Origin: an uncultured Eubacteriales bacterium
Lineage (GTDB): Bacteria > Bacillota > Clostridia > Lachnospirales > Bianqueaceae
DNA length: 20,461 nucleotides
Assembly: GCA_902493345.1 (NCBI GenBank)
Contig: CABUPM010000038.1
Span: forward strand, 1-20,461
Direction: 5' to 3'
Shown piece by piece: positions 1-6,529 of the stretch (the first letter of the stretch is position 1; each line of letters begins with the position of its first letter). The notes below the pieces were generated by a model. That model had not been told where the DNA came from and made no database searches. It saw only the letters and a program-made list of their open reading frames with translations. The position numbers and the translations under genes were made by a program.

Positions 1-69
1 CTGCGTAAGGCTGCCATGATGGACGCTACGAATGAGAAGGTTATGAAGAAGTGCCTGCCTTATTTGTAA
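1..69 (+). CDS. rpmI: 50S ribosomal protein L35, C-terminal end (partial)
   Basis: The reading frame from base 1 to the TAA at 67-69 encodes the last 22 residues of a small basic protein ending in KKCLPYL. Ribosomal protein L35 typically ends in a basic helix followed by LPY(L), and rpmI normally sits directly before rplT in the infC-rpmI-rplT operon, which is the arrangement here. The start of the gene is outside the window. Identification rests on the C-terminal motif and on synteny, both of which agree. Confidence 0.9.
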   Translation: MRKAAMMDATNEKVMKKCLPYL

Positions 70-102
70 GAGGCGCTTACGGTTTAAGAAACTGAAAATT
101 TT

Positions 103-108
103 CAAGGA
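103..108 (+). promoter_or_regulatory. Ribosome binding site of rplT
   Basis: An AAGGAGG-type Shine-Dalgarno sequence lies about 9 bases before the rplT ATG at 118. It fixes that start. Confidence 0.8.
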
Positions 109-117
109 GGAATTACA

Positions 118-474
118 ATGGCAAGAGTTAAAGGGGCTTTGAACGCTCGGAAGAAGCATAAAAGAGTTTTGAAGTTGGCGAGAGGTTATTATGGAAGCCG
201 TTCCAAGCAGTATCGTTCTGCTAAGGCTGCCGTTATGCGTGCTCAGCGTTTTGCGTATGCAGGACGCCGCATGAAGAAGAGGGATTTCCGTAAGCTGTGG
301 ATCGCGCGTATCAACGCTGCGTGCCGTCTGAACGATATCTCTTACAGCCGTTTCATGTATGGTCTGAAGCTGGCTGAGGTAGCTCTGGACCGTAAGGTTC
401 TGGCGGACATCGCTGTTAATGATCCGGCAGGCTTCACTGCTCTGGTAGCAACCGCTAAGGCAAAGCTGGCGTAA
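118..474 (+). CDS. rplT: 50S ribosomal protein L20
   Basis: This 118-residue, strongly basic protein is ribosomal protein L20, which binds 23S rRNA early in large-subunit assembly. The N-terminus (MARVKGALNARKKHKRVLK) and the stretch around residues 60-80 (a DFRKLWIARINAA-type motif) are diagnostic of the family, and the length matches the usual 117-120 residues. It follows rpmI by 48 bases as in the conserved infC-rpmI-rplT operon. In many bacteria L20 represses this operon's translation through the mRNA leader, but the leader lies outside the window. A hairpin terminator at 496-535 ends the transcript. Nothing about the gene is unusual. Confidence 0.98.
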   Translation: MARVKGALNARKKHKRVLKLARGYYGSRSKQYRSAKAAVMRAQRFAYAGRRMKKRDFRKLWIARINAACRLNDISYSRFMYGLKLAEVALDRKVLADIAVNDPAGFTALVATAKAKLA

Positions 475-495
475 GCTATTATCACAAATAAACAG

Positions 496-535
496 GCAAA
501 TTACATCCGGTGTTAAGGGTGTAATTTGCTTTTTT
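496..535 (+). terminator. Rho-independent terminator of the rpmI-rplT operon
   Basis: The perfect 10-base inverted repeat GCAAATTACA (496-505) and TGTAATTTGC (520-529) encloses a 14-base loop and is followed by a run of six T. It begins 21 bases after the rplT stop. The next gene starts only about 25 bases beyond the T run, so it needs read-through or a promoter inside this hairpin region. Confidence 0.9.
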
Positions 536-560
536 ATTTCTAATGGAAGAGGAGAACGCT

Positions 561-1289
561 GTGTTTAAATATGAGACAAGGGTGCGGTATGAAGATCTGG
601 ATGCTGACGGTTATGTAAAACCCAACGCGGTGATTGGGTTTATGCAGAATACCGCTGTCAAGCATTCTGCTGCCGCAGGCTATGATGTTTATAAAATGGC
701 GGAGATGGGAATTGCGTGGATGGTTCTGTGCTGGGATGTGCGCCTTGGACGGAGAATCTGTTGGGATGAGGCTCTGATCGTATGTACATGGCCTTATGAA
801 TTTAGAGGAAGTATCGGGAAAAGGTGTTTTGAGGTGCGGGCGGAAGACGGAGAGCTGTTAGCACAGGCAGACTCCTGGTGGGCTCTGGTGCGTCTGCAGG
901 ATCAGGCGATGATTACGGTTGACACAGAGATGACACAGCGTTTTGGCATAGACGGCGCCGCACCGTTTGTACTGTGCCGGCCTAAAGGACGGGCGCAGGA
1001 AGTAGGAGAAGCGTTTCCGGTTCAGCGGTTTGACTTGGATACCAATGGTCATGTGAACAATGGCCGTTTTGCGGAGATTGCCTGCGCCTATGTTCCAGAG
1101 CCGTCCCGAATCCGGGAACTGATGATTGAGTATAAGCATTCTGGTCATCTTGGAGAGGAGATTGTTCCTTCCTATACTATCGGGGAGGACGGTGTGTATG
1201 TGTGCCTCAGCCGACAGGTGGATGGACAGCCGTATATCAAGATGCGGGTGAGCTATGTGGAAACGACGGAAGGGAGAGAAACTATATGA
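561..1289 (+). CDS. Acyl-ACP thioesterase (FatA/FatB-like, double hotdog)
   Basis: This gene encodes an acyl-acyl carrier protein thioesterase, a cytoplasmic enzyme that releases fatty acids from ACP. The N-terminal hotdog domain begins with the YETRVRYEDLDADGYVKP stretch. The second holds the catalytic block FDLDTNGHVNNGRF at about residues 157-170, with the Asp-Asn-His set expected of the plant FatA/FatB and bacterial PF01643 families. The chosen start is GTG at 561, because AAGAGGAG (547-553) stands 7 bases before it; an in-frame ATG at 543 has only the terminator's T run upstream. From GTG the protein has 242 residues, about the usual bacterial size. The stop overlaps the ATG of the following kinase gene (ATGA, 1286-1289), so the two are translationally coupled although their functions are not obviously linked. 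Confidence 0.9.
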   Translation: MFKYETRVRYEDLDADGYVKPNAVIGFMQNTAVKHSAAAGYDVYKMAEMGIAWMVLCWDVRLGRRICWDEALIVCTWPYEFRGSIGKRCFEVRAEDGELLAQADSWWALVRLQDQAMITVDTEMTQRFGIDGAAPFVLCRPKGRAQEVGEAFPVQRFDLDTNGHVNNGRFAEIACAYVPEPSRIRELMIEYKHSGHLGEEIVPSYTIGEDGVYVCLSRQVDGQPYIKMRVSYVETTEGRETI

Positions 1290-2239
1290 ATCGACAGGTA
1301 CTGTACGCGATCGGAGAAGCGCTGATCGATTTTATCCCACAGGAGAGAGGATGTCGTTTTGATGAAGTTACGGCATTTGCGCCGGCATTGGGCGGTGCTC
1401 CGGCCAATGTATGCGGAGCCTTTTCCAAGCTCGGCGGACAGAGCCGAATGATTACGCAGCTGGGGGATGACCCTTTTGGGCATAAGATTGCCAGAGAGCT
1501 GGCCGAAAATGGGATCGGAACGGAGCATGTGTTTTTTACAAAGGAAGCCAATACCTGTCTGGCGTTTGTGAGTTTGGGCGCGGACGGCGGGCGGACATTT
1601 TCTTTTTACCGCAATCCCTCGGCGGATATGCTGCTGGAACGCGGCAAAATCCATAAAGAATGGTTTCAGGACGCATACGCACTGCATTTTTGCAGCGTAG
1701 CGCTGGGAGATACACCGATGAAGGAAGCGCATGAAGCGGCCATCCAATATGCAAGAGAAGCGGGGGCATTGATCAGCTTTGATCCTAACCTTCGTTTTCC
1801 GTTGTGGCCGGATCGGGAACTCCTGTACAAGCGAGTGTGGGAGTTTATTCCGCAGGCGGATATGATCAAGATATCGGATGAAGAACTGGAATTCTTGACG
1901 GGATCGACGCAGATCGAAAGCGTATTGGAAAAACTGCTGGTAGGGCGTGTCCGTCTGGTGCTGTTCACCTGCGGAAGCGAAGGAGCGTATGCTTTTACCA
2001 GAACGGCCCGAGCGCACGCGAAGGCGCAAAAGGTGGAGGCAATCGATACGACAGGCGCAGGCGACGCGTTTGCGGGAGCGATGCTGTATCTTATGTATCG
2101 GGACCATGTAACGGATCCGGAGGCCTTGGATTCAGAAAAATTGCAGGAATATCTCGAATTCGCCAATCGCTACTGCGCGAAGAGTGTGCAGAAAAAAGGA
2201 GCCATAGCGTCGTATCCAAGTGCGGAAGAGATGGCATAA
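1286..2239 (+). CDS. PfkB-family carbohydrate kinase, probable fructokinase
   Basis: The 317-residue product is a ribokinase/PfkB-fold sugar kinase acting in the cytoplasm. It shows the N-terminal PfkB signature (GGAPANVCGAFSKLGG, residues 36-51) and the C-terminal signature DTTGAGDAF at 254-262, where D260 is the expected catalytic base and GAGD forms the anion hole. The start MNRQVLYAIGEALIDF matches bacterial fructokinases, which begin with a short strand followed by GE.LIDF. The ATG at 1286 overlaps the thioesterase stop and has GGGAGAG just upstream; an in-frame upstream start would run deep into the thioesterase gene. The substrate is probably fructose by resemblance, but 2-keto-3-deoxygluconate kinases share these signatures and would suit the pectin-related genes nearby. 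The family call is secure and the substrate is not. Confidence 0.9.
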   Translation: MNRQVLYAIGEALIDFIPQERGCRFDEVTAFAPALGGAPANVCGAFSKLGGQSRMITQLGDDPFGHKIARELAENGIGTEHVFFTKEANTCLAFVSLGADGGRTFSFYRNPSADMLLERGKIHKEWFQDAYALHFCSVALGDTPMKEAHEAAIQYAREAGALISFDPNLRFPLWPDRELLYKRVWEFIPQADMIKISDEELEFLTGSTQIESVLEKLLVGRVRLVLFTCGSEGAYAFTRTARAHAKAQKVEAIDTTGAGDAFAGAMLYLMYRDHVTDPEALDSEKLQEYLEFANRYCAKSVQKKGAIASYPSAEEMA

Positions 2240-2262
2240 AAGTCAAATCAGGACAGCAAGAT

Positions 2263-2309
2263 GAGGGTATCATAAAAGTCAATATGACTTGAGGGATACC
2301 CTCTCTTTT
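2263..2309 (+). terminator. Hairpin terminator after the sugar kinase gene
   Basis: GAGGGTATC (2263-2271) pairs with GATACCCTC (2295-2303), and an inner AAGTCA/TGACTT pair extends the stem. TCTTTT follows at 2304-2309. It lies 23 bases after the kinase stop. The sequence also resembles the degenerate repeats at 2388 and 2460, so it may be part of a repeat element used as a terminator. Confidence 0.75.
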
Positions 2310-2569
2310 GAAGATTTCATTTGAGTATTTCTTCCAGTTCCTTGTTCCTGGTTTTCATTATTGAATTGAGGTTGACTTTGGATTCTTGGAAAATCTGATA
2401 CACTTTTGAGGGAGACTCTTGCGTGTACCATGGTTACATAGATTTTCTCTGTATTTTCCGGAAATTCTGGTACACCTTTGAGAATGAGATTCTGAACTGC
2501 TCCCTGTCAAGTAGACAGGCGAAAAAACAAAAACTATTTTTCCAGGATTCCAGAAATGGAGTCCTGGTT
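2310..2569. repeat. Gene-free stretch with a degenerate repeat pair and small hairpins
   Basis: No coding region is supported here. Two related 23-base units, 2388-2410 and 2460-2482, agree at 20 of 23 positions (core TCTGRTACACYTTTGAG) and lie 72 bases apart. A third, weaker copy is embedded in the terminator at 2263-2309. Further on, CCTGTC and GACAGG flank AAGTA at 2503-2519, just past the transposase relic, and may be an insertion-sequence end. A CCAGGATTCC/GGAGTCCTGG hairpin at 2543-2568 has one imperfect pair. The region looks like debris of one or more mobile or repeat elements. Confidence 0.5.
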
Positions 2570-2574
2570 TTCTG

Positions 2575-2673
2575 TTATGCGGCTTCTATCAGACTGCGGT
2601 AGCTGGCTGGTGGCTGGCAATTCAGCCTGTGCTGGCGCCACTGGGTGTTGTAGTAATGAATGAATTGCTTACT
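2575..2673 (-). pseudogene. IS3-family transposase (OrfB) 3' remnant
   Basis: Reading the minus strand from 2673 to the TAA at 2575-2577 gives 32 residues including FIHYYNTQWRQHRLNCQPP and ASYR. This is the C-terminal signature of IS3-family OrfB transposases, which end with an (Y/F)IxYYNxxRxxxxLxxxSPxxYR block. An in-frame TAG lies at 2674-2676 and nothing recognisable precedes it, so only the extreme 3' end survives. It carries no function. It shows that an insertion sequence once sat between the kinase and the TetR gene. The DDE catalytic domain is absent. Confidence 0.75.
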
Positions 2674-2746
2674 CTACTGATATTTATATAGGTAATTTAA
2701 GTAAAAAGATTAAATTGGAATAAAGAAAATGATAATCAAAAAGATA

Positions 2747-2763
2747 AAAGTCGGGATGACTTT
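2747..2763 (-). terminator. Weak terminator candidate after the TetR gene
   Basis: AAAGTC/GACTTT form a 6-base stem around a 5-base loop. On the minus strand it is followed by TATCTTTTTG. It starts about 15 bases beyond the TetR stop. The short stem makes it uncertain. Confidence 0.4.
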
Positions 2764-2777
2764 GAATTATAGTCTTT

Positions 2778-3383
2778 TCAGTCAGTTTGAAAAAGCGTAT
2801 TCCAGCCGCCGGAGTGGTAGATCATCAGTGAGTGCATGTAGAGCTCGGCACTCTGACGGTCGGGGCACTCGGCAATAATTCGGCGGTAGCTGTCAAATTG
2901 CGATGAGATCAGAAGGCCCAGCAGTTTTTCATCGATGTCATGATATCCTGCGGTATTAAAAAACAGGAGGCTTTCTTCAATCTTGCTTTTGACCAACTGA
3001 TCAAAGGCGTGTTCAAGACTGCTGCCCGCGCTGCGGTAAAGGAGTAGTACAGCTTCCGAATAGTGGCTGAAGATCAGATGGAGAATCGCTTCGGATTCAT
3101 GCTGCATAGAGGATTGGAGGCAGCTTAAAAGATTGGGGCCCGTACCGGAATAATAATCGGTACGGATTGCCTGAAATGCCGCTTCGATATCCTCTAATAA
3201 GGGCTTCAGTAAGCTTGCGAATAACTCGTCTTTGGATGAATAACGGTTTTGGATCGCGCCGACCGTGACGCCGGCCTTTGCGGCAATCTGCCGGAGCGAT
3301 GCGTGCATATATCCTTTGTCCAGAAACTCGTCCATCGCAGCCTTTACGATCTTATCATCCAGAGAATGATCTCTCAAAGCCAT
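2778..3383 (-). CDS. TetR/AcrR-family transcriptional regulator
   Basis: The 201-residue protein has the TetR N-terminal DNA-binding domain. Residues 10-55 contain IVKAAMDEFLDKGYMHASLR followed by QIAAKAGVTVGAIQNRYSSK, the typical helix-turn-helix. The C-terminal part, which should bind a ligand and dimerise, is not conserved enough to name an inducer. The ATG at 3383 has GAGG about 8 bases upstream. A sigma-A promoter (3436-3464) overlaps a palindrome (3410-3437), which fits autorepression. The gene is monocistronic, lying downstream of the GH28 gene on the same strand but separated from it by a terminator. No transporter or enzyme is divergently arranged with it, so its wider target is unknown. 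Confidence 0.9.
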   Translation of the reverse strand: MALRDHSLDDKIVKAAMDEFLDKGYMHASLRQIAAKAGVTVGAIQNRYSSKDELFASLLKPLLEDIEAAFQAIRTDYYSGTGPNLLSCLQSSMQHESEAILHLIFSHYSEAVLLLYRSAGSSLEHAFDQLVKSKIEESLLFFNTAGYHDIDEKLLGLLISSQFDSYRRIIAECPDRQSAELYMHSLMIYHSGGWNTLFQTD

Positions 3384-3409
3384 AGAAGCGCCTCACTTTC
3401 ACGAGAATA

Positions 3410-3437
3410 ATTACATTGTAATCAATTACGATGTAAT
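3410..3437. promoter_or_regulatory. Palindromic operator for the TetR-family regulator
   Basis: Two 13-base half sites, ATTACATTGTAAT (3410-3422) and ATTACGATGTAAT (3425-3437), form an almost perfect 28-base inverted repeat. Each half is itself nearly palindromic. It overlaps the -10 box and the expected transcription start of the TetR gene, and ends 27 bases before its ATG. This is the size and place typical of TetR autoregulatory operators. Confidence 0.7.
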
Positions 3438-3464
3438 TATAACAGAAGGGATATATCCTGTTAA
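3436..3464 (-). promoter_or_regulatory. Sigma-A promoter of the TetR-family gene
   Basis: On the minus strand TTAACA (3464-3459) and TATAAT (3441-3436) are separated by 17 bases. The -10 is a perfect consensus and the -35 differs from TTGACA at one base. Confidence 0.75.
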
Positions 3465-3475
3465 GAAATTGTATA

Positions 3476-3529
3476 AATAAAAACTCGCAGCAGCCGGGTT
3501 CTTCAGAATCCCAAACTACTGCGAGTTTT
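3476..3529 (-). terminator. Terminator of the GH28 gene
   Basis: AAACTCGCAG (3481-3490) pairs with CTGCGAGTTT (3519-3528); inner GGGTTCT/AGAATCCC pairs lengthen the stem. On the minus strand it is followed by TTTTTATTTA. It lies 30 bases past the GH28 stop and isolates that gene from the TetR gene. Confidence 0.85.
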
Positions 3530-3558
3530 CAATTATGTGTTGCGTGCGTGGAAAATCC

Positions 3559-4839
3559 TTAACGAATTGTCACATCAGCAGAGCTGTCCAGATCATAGAT
3601 CGTACCCTTTACACCCTTAAGAATGACATTGTTGAATACAATGCCGGAAGCGTTGCGTACAAAGAAGCCGGCCTCCTTCATGATATCCACGTCAGCCATC
3701 ATCGCGGGAGCCTCAGCGGGGCTGCCGTTCGGATCCATGCTGACGGTGCAGTTGGTAAACTGGATATTCTCTACAGGCTGCTCTGCCAGACCATAGATGA
3801 ACCCGGCAGCGGCAGTGATGTTTTTCGCGATGATATTGTTGATCTGAATATTGCGAATGGTGGGAGTTCCCTCATCTATCGGATAAGGATTCTTATCCCA
3901 GACATGCTTCATAGAGCCGTTCTTGCCGCAGAAGTAATACATGTTGAATACAAACGGGCACAGAACACGGTCCATGATGATATTGGAGATAACGACATCT
4001 TCTACGACGCCGCCCCTCTTACGGCGCGTCTTGATGCGTACGCCGCGGTCTGTCTCATAGAATACACAGTTGGAGATAGCGACATTGCGTACGCCGCCGC
4101 TCATCTCGGAACCGATAACAACGCCGCCGTGGCCGTGCAGCATGGTACAGCCGGTAATCGTGATGTTTTCGCTCGGATGCTTGTCCGGGGTATCTTCCGT
4201 ACCGGATTTGATAACGATACAGTCATCGCCGACATCAATGGTGCTGTCCAGAATGCGAAGATTCCGGGTGCCGTCCGGATCGATACCGTCCGTGTTGGGA
4301 GAATCAGCCGGATTCTTGATCGTGATGCCGCGGATCAGCATATTATCACAGTACAGGGGATGTACGGTCCAGGAAGGAGACATGGTCAGCGTAACGTCTT
4401 CCAGCTTGATGTTTTTGCAGTACTGGAAATTGATTAGGTAGGGACGTACGTACTGAAGCTTATGAGCACGTAGCTCACTCCACCAGCGCTGGCCGTTTCC
4501 GTTCAGGGTACCATGGCCGACAATGGCGATGTTTTCCGCGTGGTCTGCATGGATCAGAGGCTTGTAAGCCTTGGAAGGGATTCCTTCAAACTCCGTATCG
4601 ATCAGTTCATAATTCTCAATATCATCCAGGAAGCTGATGGTCGCGCCGGCGTCCACATACAATGTGGTATGGCTGCAAAGCTCGATGGAATGTGTGGGGT
4701 AGGTACCCGCGGGAACAAAGATCGTACCGCCGCCAAGACTTGCCGCGTGAGCGAAAGCCTGCTTGAAGGCTTCGGTCCAATCGGCTCCACCGCAGGAAGC
4801 GTCTTTGAATTGGTGAATATTAATAAAACAGGGATTCAT
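3559..4839 (-). CDS. Glycoside hydrolase family 28 (polygalacturonase-type), cytoplasmic
   Basis: The 426-residue protein is a GH28 right-handed beta-helix enzyme of the polygalacturonase group, hydrolysing alpha-1,4-galacturonan or related pectin fragments. All four family motifs are present: NTDG (182-185), the catalytic pair DD (205-206), GHG (236-238) and RIK (268-270). The N-terminus carries the pectate-lyase-like opening GGGTIFVPAGTY. There is no signal peptide or lipobox, so the enzyme should act inside the cell on imported oligogalacturonides, as a probable exo-acting enzyme. Related members act on rhamnogalacturonan or xylogalacturonan, so the exact substrate is open. A consensus promoter lies at 4867-4896, but the ribosome site is weak (AGGTCACC). 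The CUT1 importer about 1.7 kb away is a plausible partner. Confidence 0.93.
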   Translation of the reverse strand: MNPCFINIHQFKDASCGGADWTEAFKQAFAHAASLGGGTIFVPAGTYPTHSIELCSHTTLYVDAGATISFLDDIENYELIDTEFEGIPSKAYKPLIHADHAENIAIVGHGTLNGNGQRWWSELRAHKLQYVRPYLINFQYCKNIKLEDVTLTMSPSWTVHPLYCDNMLIRGITIKNPADSPNTDGIDPDGTRNLRILDSTIDVGDDCIVIKSGTEDTPDKHPSENITITGCTMLHGHGGVVIGSEMSGGVRNVAISNCVFYETDRGVRIKTRRKRGGVVEDVVISNIIMDRVLCPFVFNMYYFCGKNGSMKHVWDKNPYPIDEGTPTIRNIQINNIIAKNITAAAGFIYGLAEQPVENIQFTNCTVSMDPNGSPAEAPAMMADVDIMKEAGFFVRNASGIVFNNVILKGVKGTIYDLDSSADVTIR

Positions 4840-4846
4840 AATGGTG

Positions 4847-4860
4847 ACCTATATATTGGT
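4847..4860. promoter_or_regulatory. Possible operator near the GH28 start
   Basis: An imperfect palindrome with ACC and GGT ends around an ATATAT core sits between the GH28 -10 box and its ATG. The position suits a repressor site, but the sequence is short and AT-rich, so this is only a candidate. Confidence 0.25.
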
Positions 4861-4866
4861 ATAAAC

Positions 4867-4896
4867 ATTATAAACTGAATGACATAGTTTTGTCAA
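4867..4896 (-). promoter_or_regulatory. Consensus sigma-A promoter of the GH28 gene
   Basis: On the minus strand perfect TTGACA (4896-4891) and TATAAT (4872-4867) hexamers are separated by 18 bases. The -10 lies 28 bases before the GH28 ATG. A promoter this strong implies control by a repressor or another mechanism. Confidence 0.85.
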
Positions 4897-4932
4897 GATG
4901 AGAAAATGTGAGAGGGAAAAGAAGGAAAAAGG

Positions 4933-4961
4933 TTGTAATGTGCGGAAAAGTATGGTAAACT
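4933..4961 (+). promoter_or_regulatory. Sigma-A promoter of the response regulator-rdgB pair
   Basis: TTGTAA (4933-4938) and TAAACT (4956-4961) are separated by 17 bases. An AAAGGAGG ribosome site at about 4999-5006 precedes the ATG at 5014. Confidence 0.6.
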
Positions 4962-5013
4962 GTTTGTGTAACAAAGACGCAAACAGAATACAGATGAGAA
5001 AGGAGGACGCAGT

Positions 5014-5706
5014 ATGATTGGAGTCGTCATTTTAGAGAAGGATTTGATGGTTCGCACCATACTGGAGGGCTATATAGCGCAGGTTGAAGGATATCAGGTA
5101 GTAGGAATGGGGGACTCCCTGGCGGAGGCGCAGAAGATATATGACGAAGGCGGGGCACAGCTGATTTTGGGAGAGGTGACTCTACAGGACGGAGATGTCC
5201 TGGAATGGCTGGCGCGCCTAAGGTATGAGAATAAGCCTGTGGACTTTATCGCGGTTACAGGAGATCCCCGATATTGTACGTTTTATAATCTGACGCGGTA
5301 CGGATTGATCGATTATATATTAAAGCCGTTTGTTTTCGCACGCGTTCGGGAAGCCTTGCTGCGCTACCGCAATTGCAAGCAGCTCTTATCACCGGAAGCT
5401 CCGCTGCTGCAGGAGAACCTGGATGCGTTCTTTTTTGCGGATCTGGACATGGGCACCATCGGGAATGTTCAGAATGGAATACGGAATTTCAGCAGACATA
5501 CTTATGAACGTATTTACAATTATGCCCGGGAGAATTATGATAAGAGCTTTACGGCCGGGGAAGTGGCAGAGGCCATGGAGGTTTCCAGAATTACGGCCAG
5601 ACGGTATCTGGAGATGCTGGAAAAGTCAGGTCATCTGGCGGTGAAACTGCACTATGGCAAGGTCGGACGTCCGCAGAACCGGTATCATTACAAAGGGATG
5701 GAGTGA
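5014..5706 (+). CDS. CitB/DcuR-like response regulator with atypical receiver (Asp to Glu)
   Basis: The 230-residue protein has an N-terminal receiver domain (residues 1-120) and a C-terminal winged helix-turn-helix (about 165-225, with EVAEAMEVSRITARRYLEML). This is the layout of CitB/DcuR/MalR regulators, which pair with dicarboxylate-sensing kinases. The receiver looks non-standard. The usual acidic pair reads E8-K9-D10, so one acid is lost, and the phospho-acceptor position in the LILGEVTLQD stretch is Glu54 rather than Asp. The switch Thr (T82) and Lys (K104, in DYILKPF) remain. No histidine kinase is in the window. A Glu there often mimics the phosphorylated state or marks a pseudo-receiver. 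The stop lies 7 bases before the rdgB-like start, so the two genes are probably cotranscribed. The family call is firm; the signal and targets are unknown. Confidence 0.85.
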   Translation: MIGVVILEKDLMVRTILEGYIAQVEGYQVVGMGDSLAEAQKIYDEGGAQLILGEVTLQDGDVLEWLARLRYENKPVDFIAVTGDPRYCTFYNLTRYGLIDYILKPFVFARVREALLRYRNCKQLLSPEAPLLQENLDAFFFADLDMGTIGNVQNGIRNFSRHTYERIYNYARENYDKSFTAGEVAEAMEVSRITARRYLEMLEKSGHLAVKLHYGKVGRPQNRYHYKGME

Positions 5707-5713
5707 ACATACA

Positions 5714-6325
5714 GTGGAGAGGCTGATTATTGCGACCGGCAATGCCGGTAAGGTGCGGGAGTTTAAGGAGATCTTCCAGGGACAGCAGATTACTTCTATG
5801 AAAGAAGAAGGGATCGTGCTGAAGCCGGAGGAGAACGGTACAACGTTTGAGGAAAACGCGGCAATCAAGGCGGAAGCTCTGGCACAGGCCCTGAAGGAAA
5901 GGGGGATTCGCGCGATCGCCATCGCCGACGATTCCGGGATTGAGATTGACGCTTTTGACGGCGGCCCGGGTGTATATTCAGCCAGGTATCTGGGAGAGGA
6001 TACGCCGTATGAAATTAAAAACGGAATCATTCTCAAAAAGATGGAAGATGTCGAGGAGGAAGCGCGGGGGGCACGGTATGCCTGCGCGATTGTGGCAGTG
6101 CTTCCGGACGGCCGGAAACTGTCCGCTCATGGAGAAGTGGAGGGGAGGATTGCCAGGGAGCCCCATGGAGAAGGTGGATTTGGCTATGATCCGATTTTCT
6201 ATGTCCCGAAGTATCACCGAAGCATGGCGGAATTGACCCCGGAGGAGAAGAACAGCATTTCACACCGGGGAAAGGCACTGGAAAAAATAAAGCGGCTCCT
6301 CTATGCGGAAGAAAATGCACTATAA
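5714..6325 (+). CDS. rdgB: RdgB/HAM1-family non-canonical purine NTP pyrophosphatase
   Basis: This enzyme hydrolyses dITP, ITP and XTP to monophosphates, keeping deaminated purines out of nucleic acids. Family motifs appear in order: ATGNAGKVREF (residues 7-17), the acidic ADDSGIE (71-77) for metal and catalysis, GGFGYDPIF (154-162) and SHRGKALE (183-190). The start is taken as GTG at 5714, preceded by a GGAG at 5700-5703 and giving a 203-residue protein, the normal size. Upstream in-frame starts would overlap the response regulator. No clear terminator follows; a GGATA/TATCC repeat at 6332-6363 has a long loop and is weak. Confidence 0.95.
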   Translation: MERLIIATGNAGKVREFKEIFQGQQITSMKEEGIVLKPEENGTTFEENAAIKAEALAQALKERGIRAIAIADDSGIEIDAFDGGPGVYSARYLGEDTPYEIKNGIILKKMEDVEEEARGARYACAIVAVLPDGRKLSAHGEVEGRIAREPHGEGGFGYDPIFYVPKYHRSMAELTPEEKNSISHRGKALEKIKRLLYAEENAL

Positions 6326-6441
6326 ATAATTTGGATAATCTTGCAAATAAGAAAAAAATATCCATTTATGGCAAAAATAAGAGCGTAAAACAGAAAAAAG
6401 AATAAAACATATGAAAACTGTTCAAGTGCTATAAAAAATGC

Positions 6442-6469
6442 TTGCATTTATTGTAAGTTATGCTATAAT
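6442..6469 (+). promoter_or_regulatory. Promoter of the ABC importer operon
   Basis: TTGCAT (6442-6447) and a perfect TATAAT (6464-6469) are separated by 16 bases, with an extended TGC before the -10. The rest of the 6326-6530 spacer is AT-rich, and I see no riboswitch in it. Confidence 0.75.
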
Positions 6470-6497
6470 GTATATGTAATAGCGGTGCAGGTTGTTG

Positions 6498-6511
6498 TGC
6501 AAACGCTTTAA
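6498..6511 (+). promoter_or_regulatory. cre- or LacI-type operator before the importer genes
   Basis: TGCAAACGCTTTAA matches the core of catabolite-responsive elements (TGNAANCGNWNNCW) with a late mismatch, and contains the central CG typical of LacI/CcpA sites. It is about 30 bases downstream of the -10 box, where bound CcpA or a LacI-family repressor would block transcription. Confidence 0.5.
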
Positions 6512-6529
6512 TTGACAGGAGGGAAAAAT

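Noticed and set aside
3535..4437. Plus-strand open frame of 300 codons opposite the GH28 gene
   Set aside because: It is the reverse of the GH28 coding sequence and has no domain or ribosome site.
6332..6363. Terminator after the rdgB gene (GGATA/TATCC)
   Set aside because: Five-base stem with a loop of over 20 bases and no T run; not convincing.
6326..6529. Riboswitch or T-box leader before the importer
   Set aside because: The stretch is AT-rich with no conserved leader structure; only a promoter and an operator-like site are visible.
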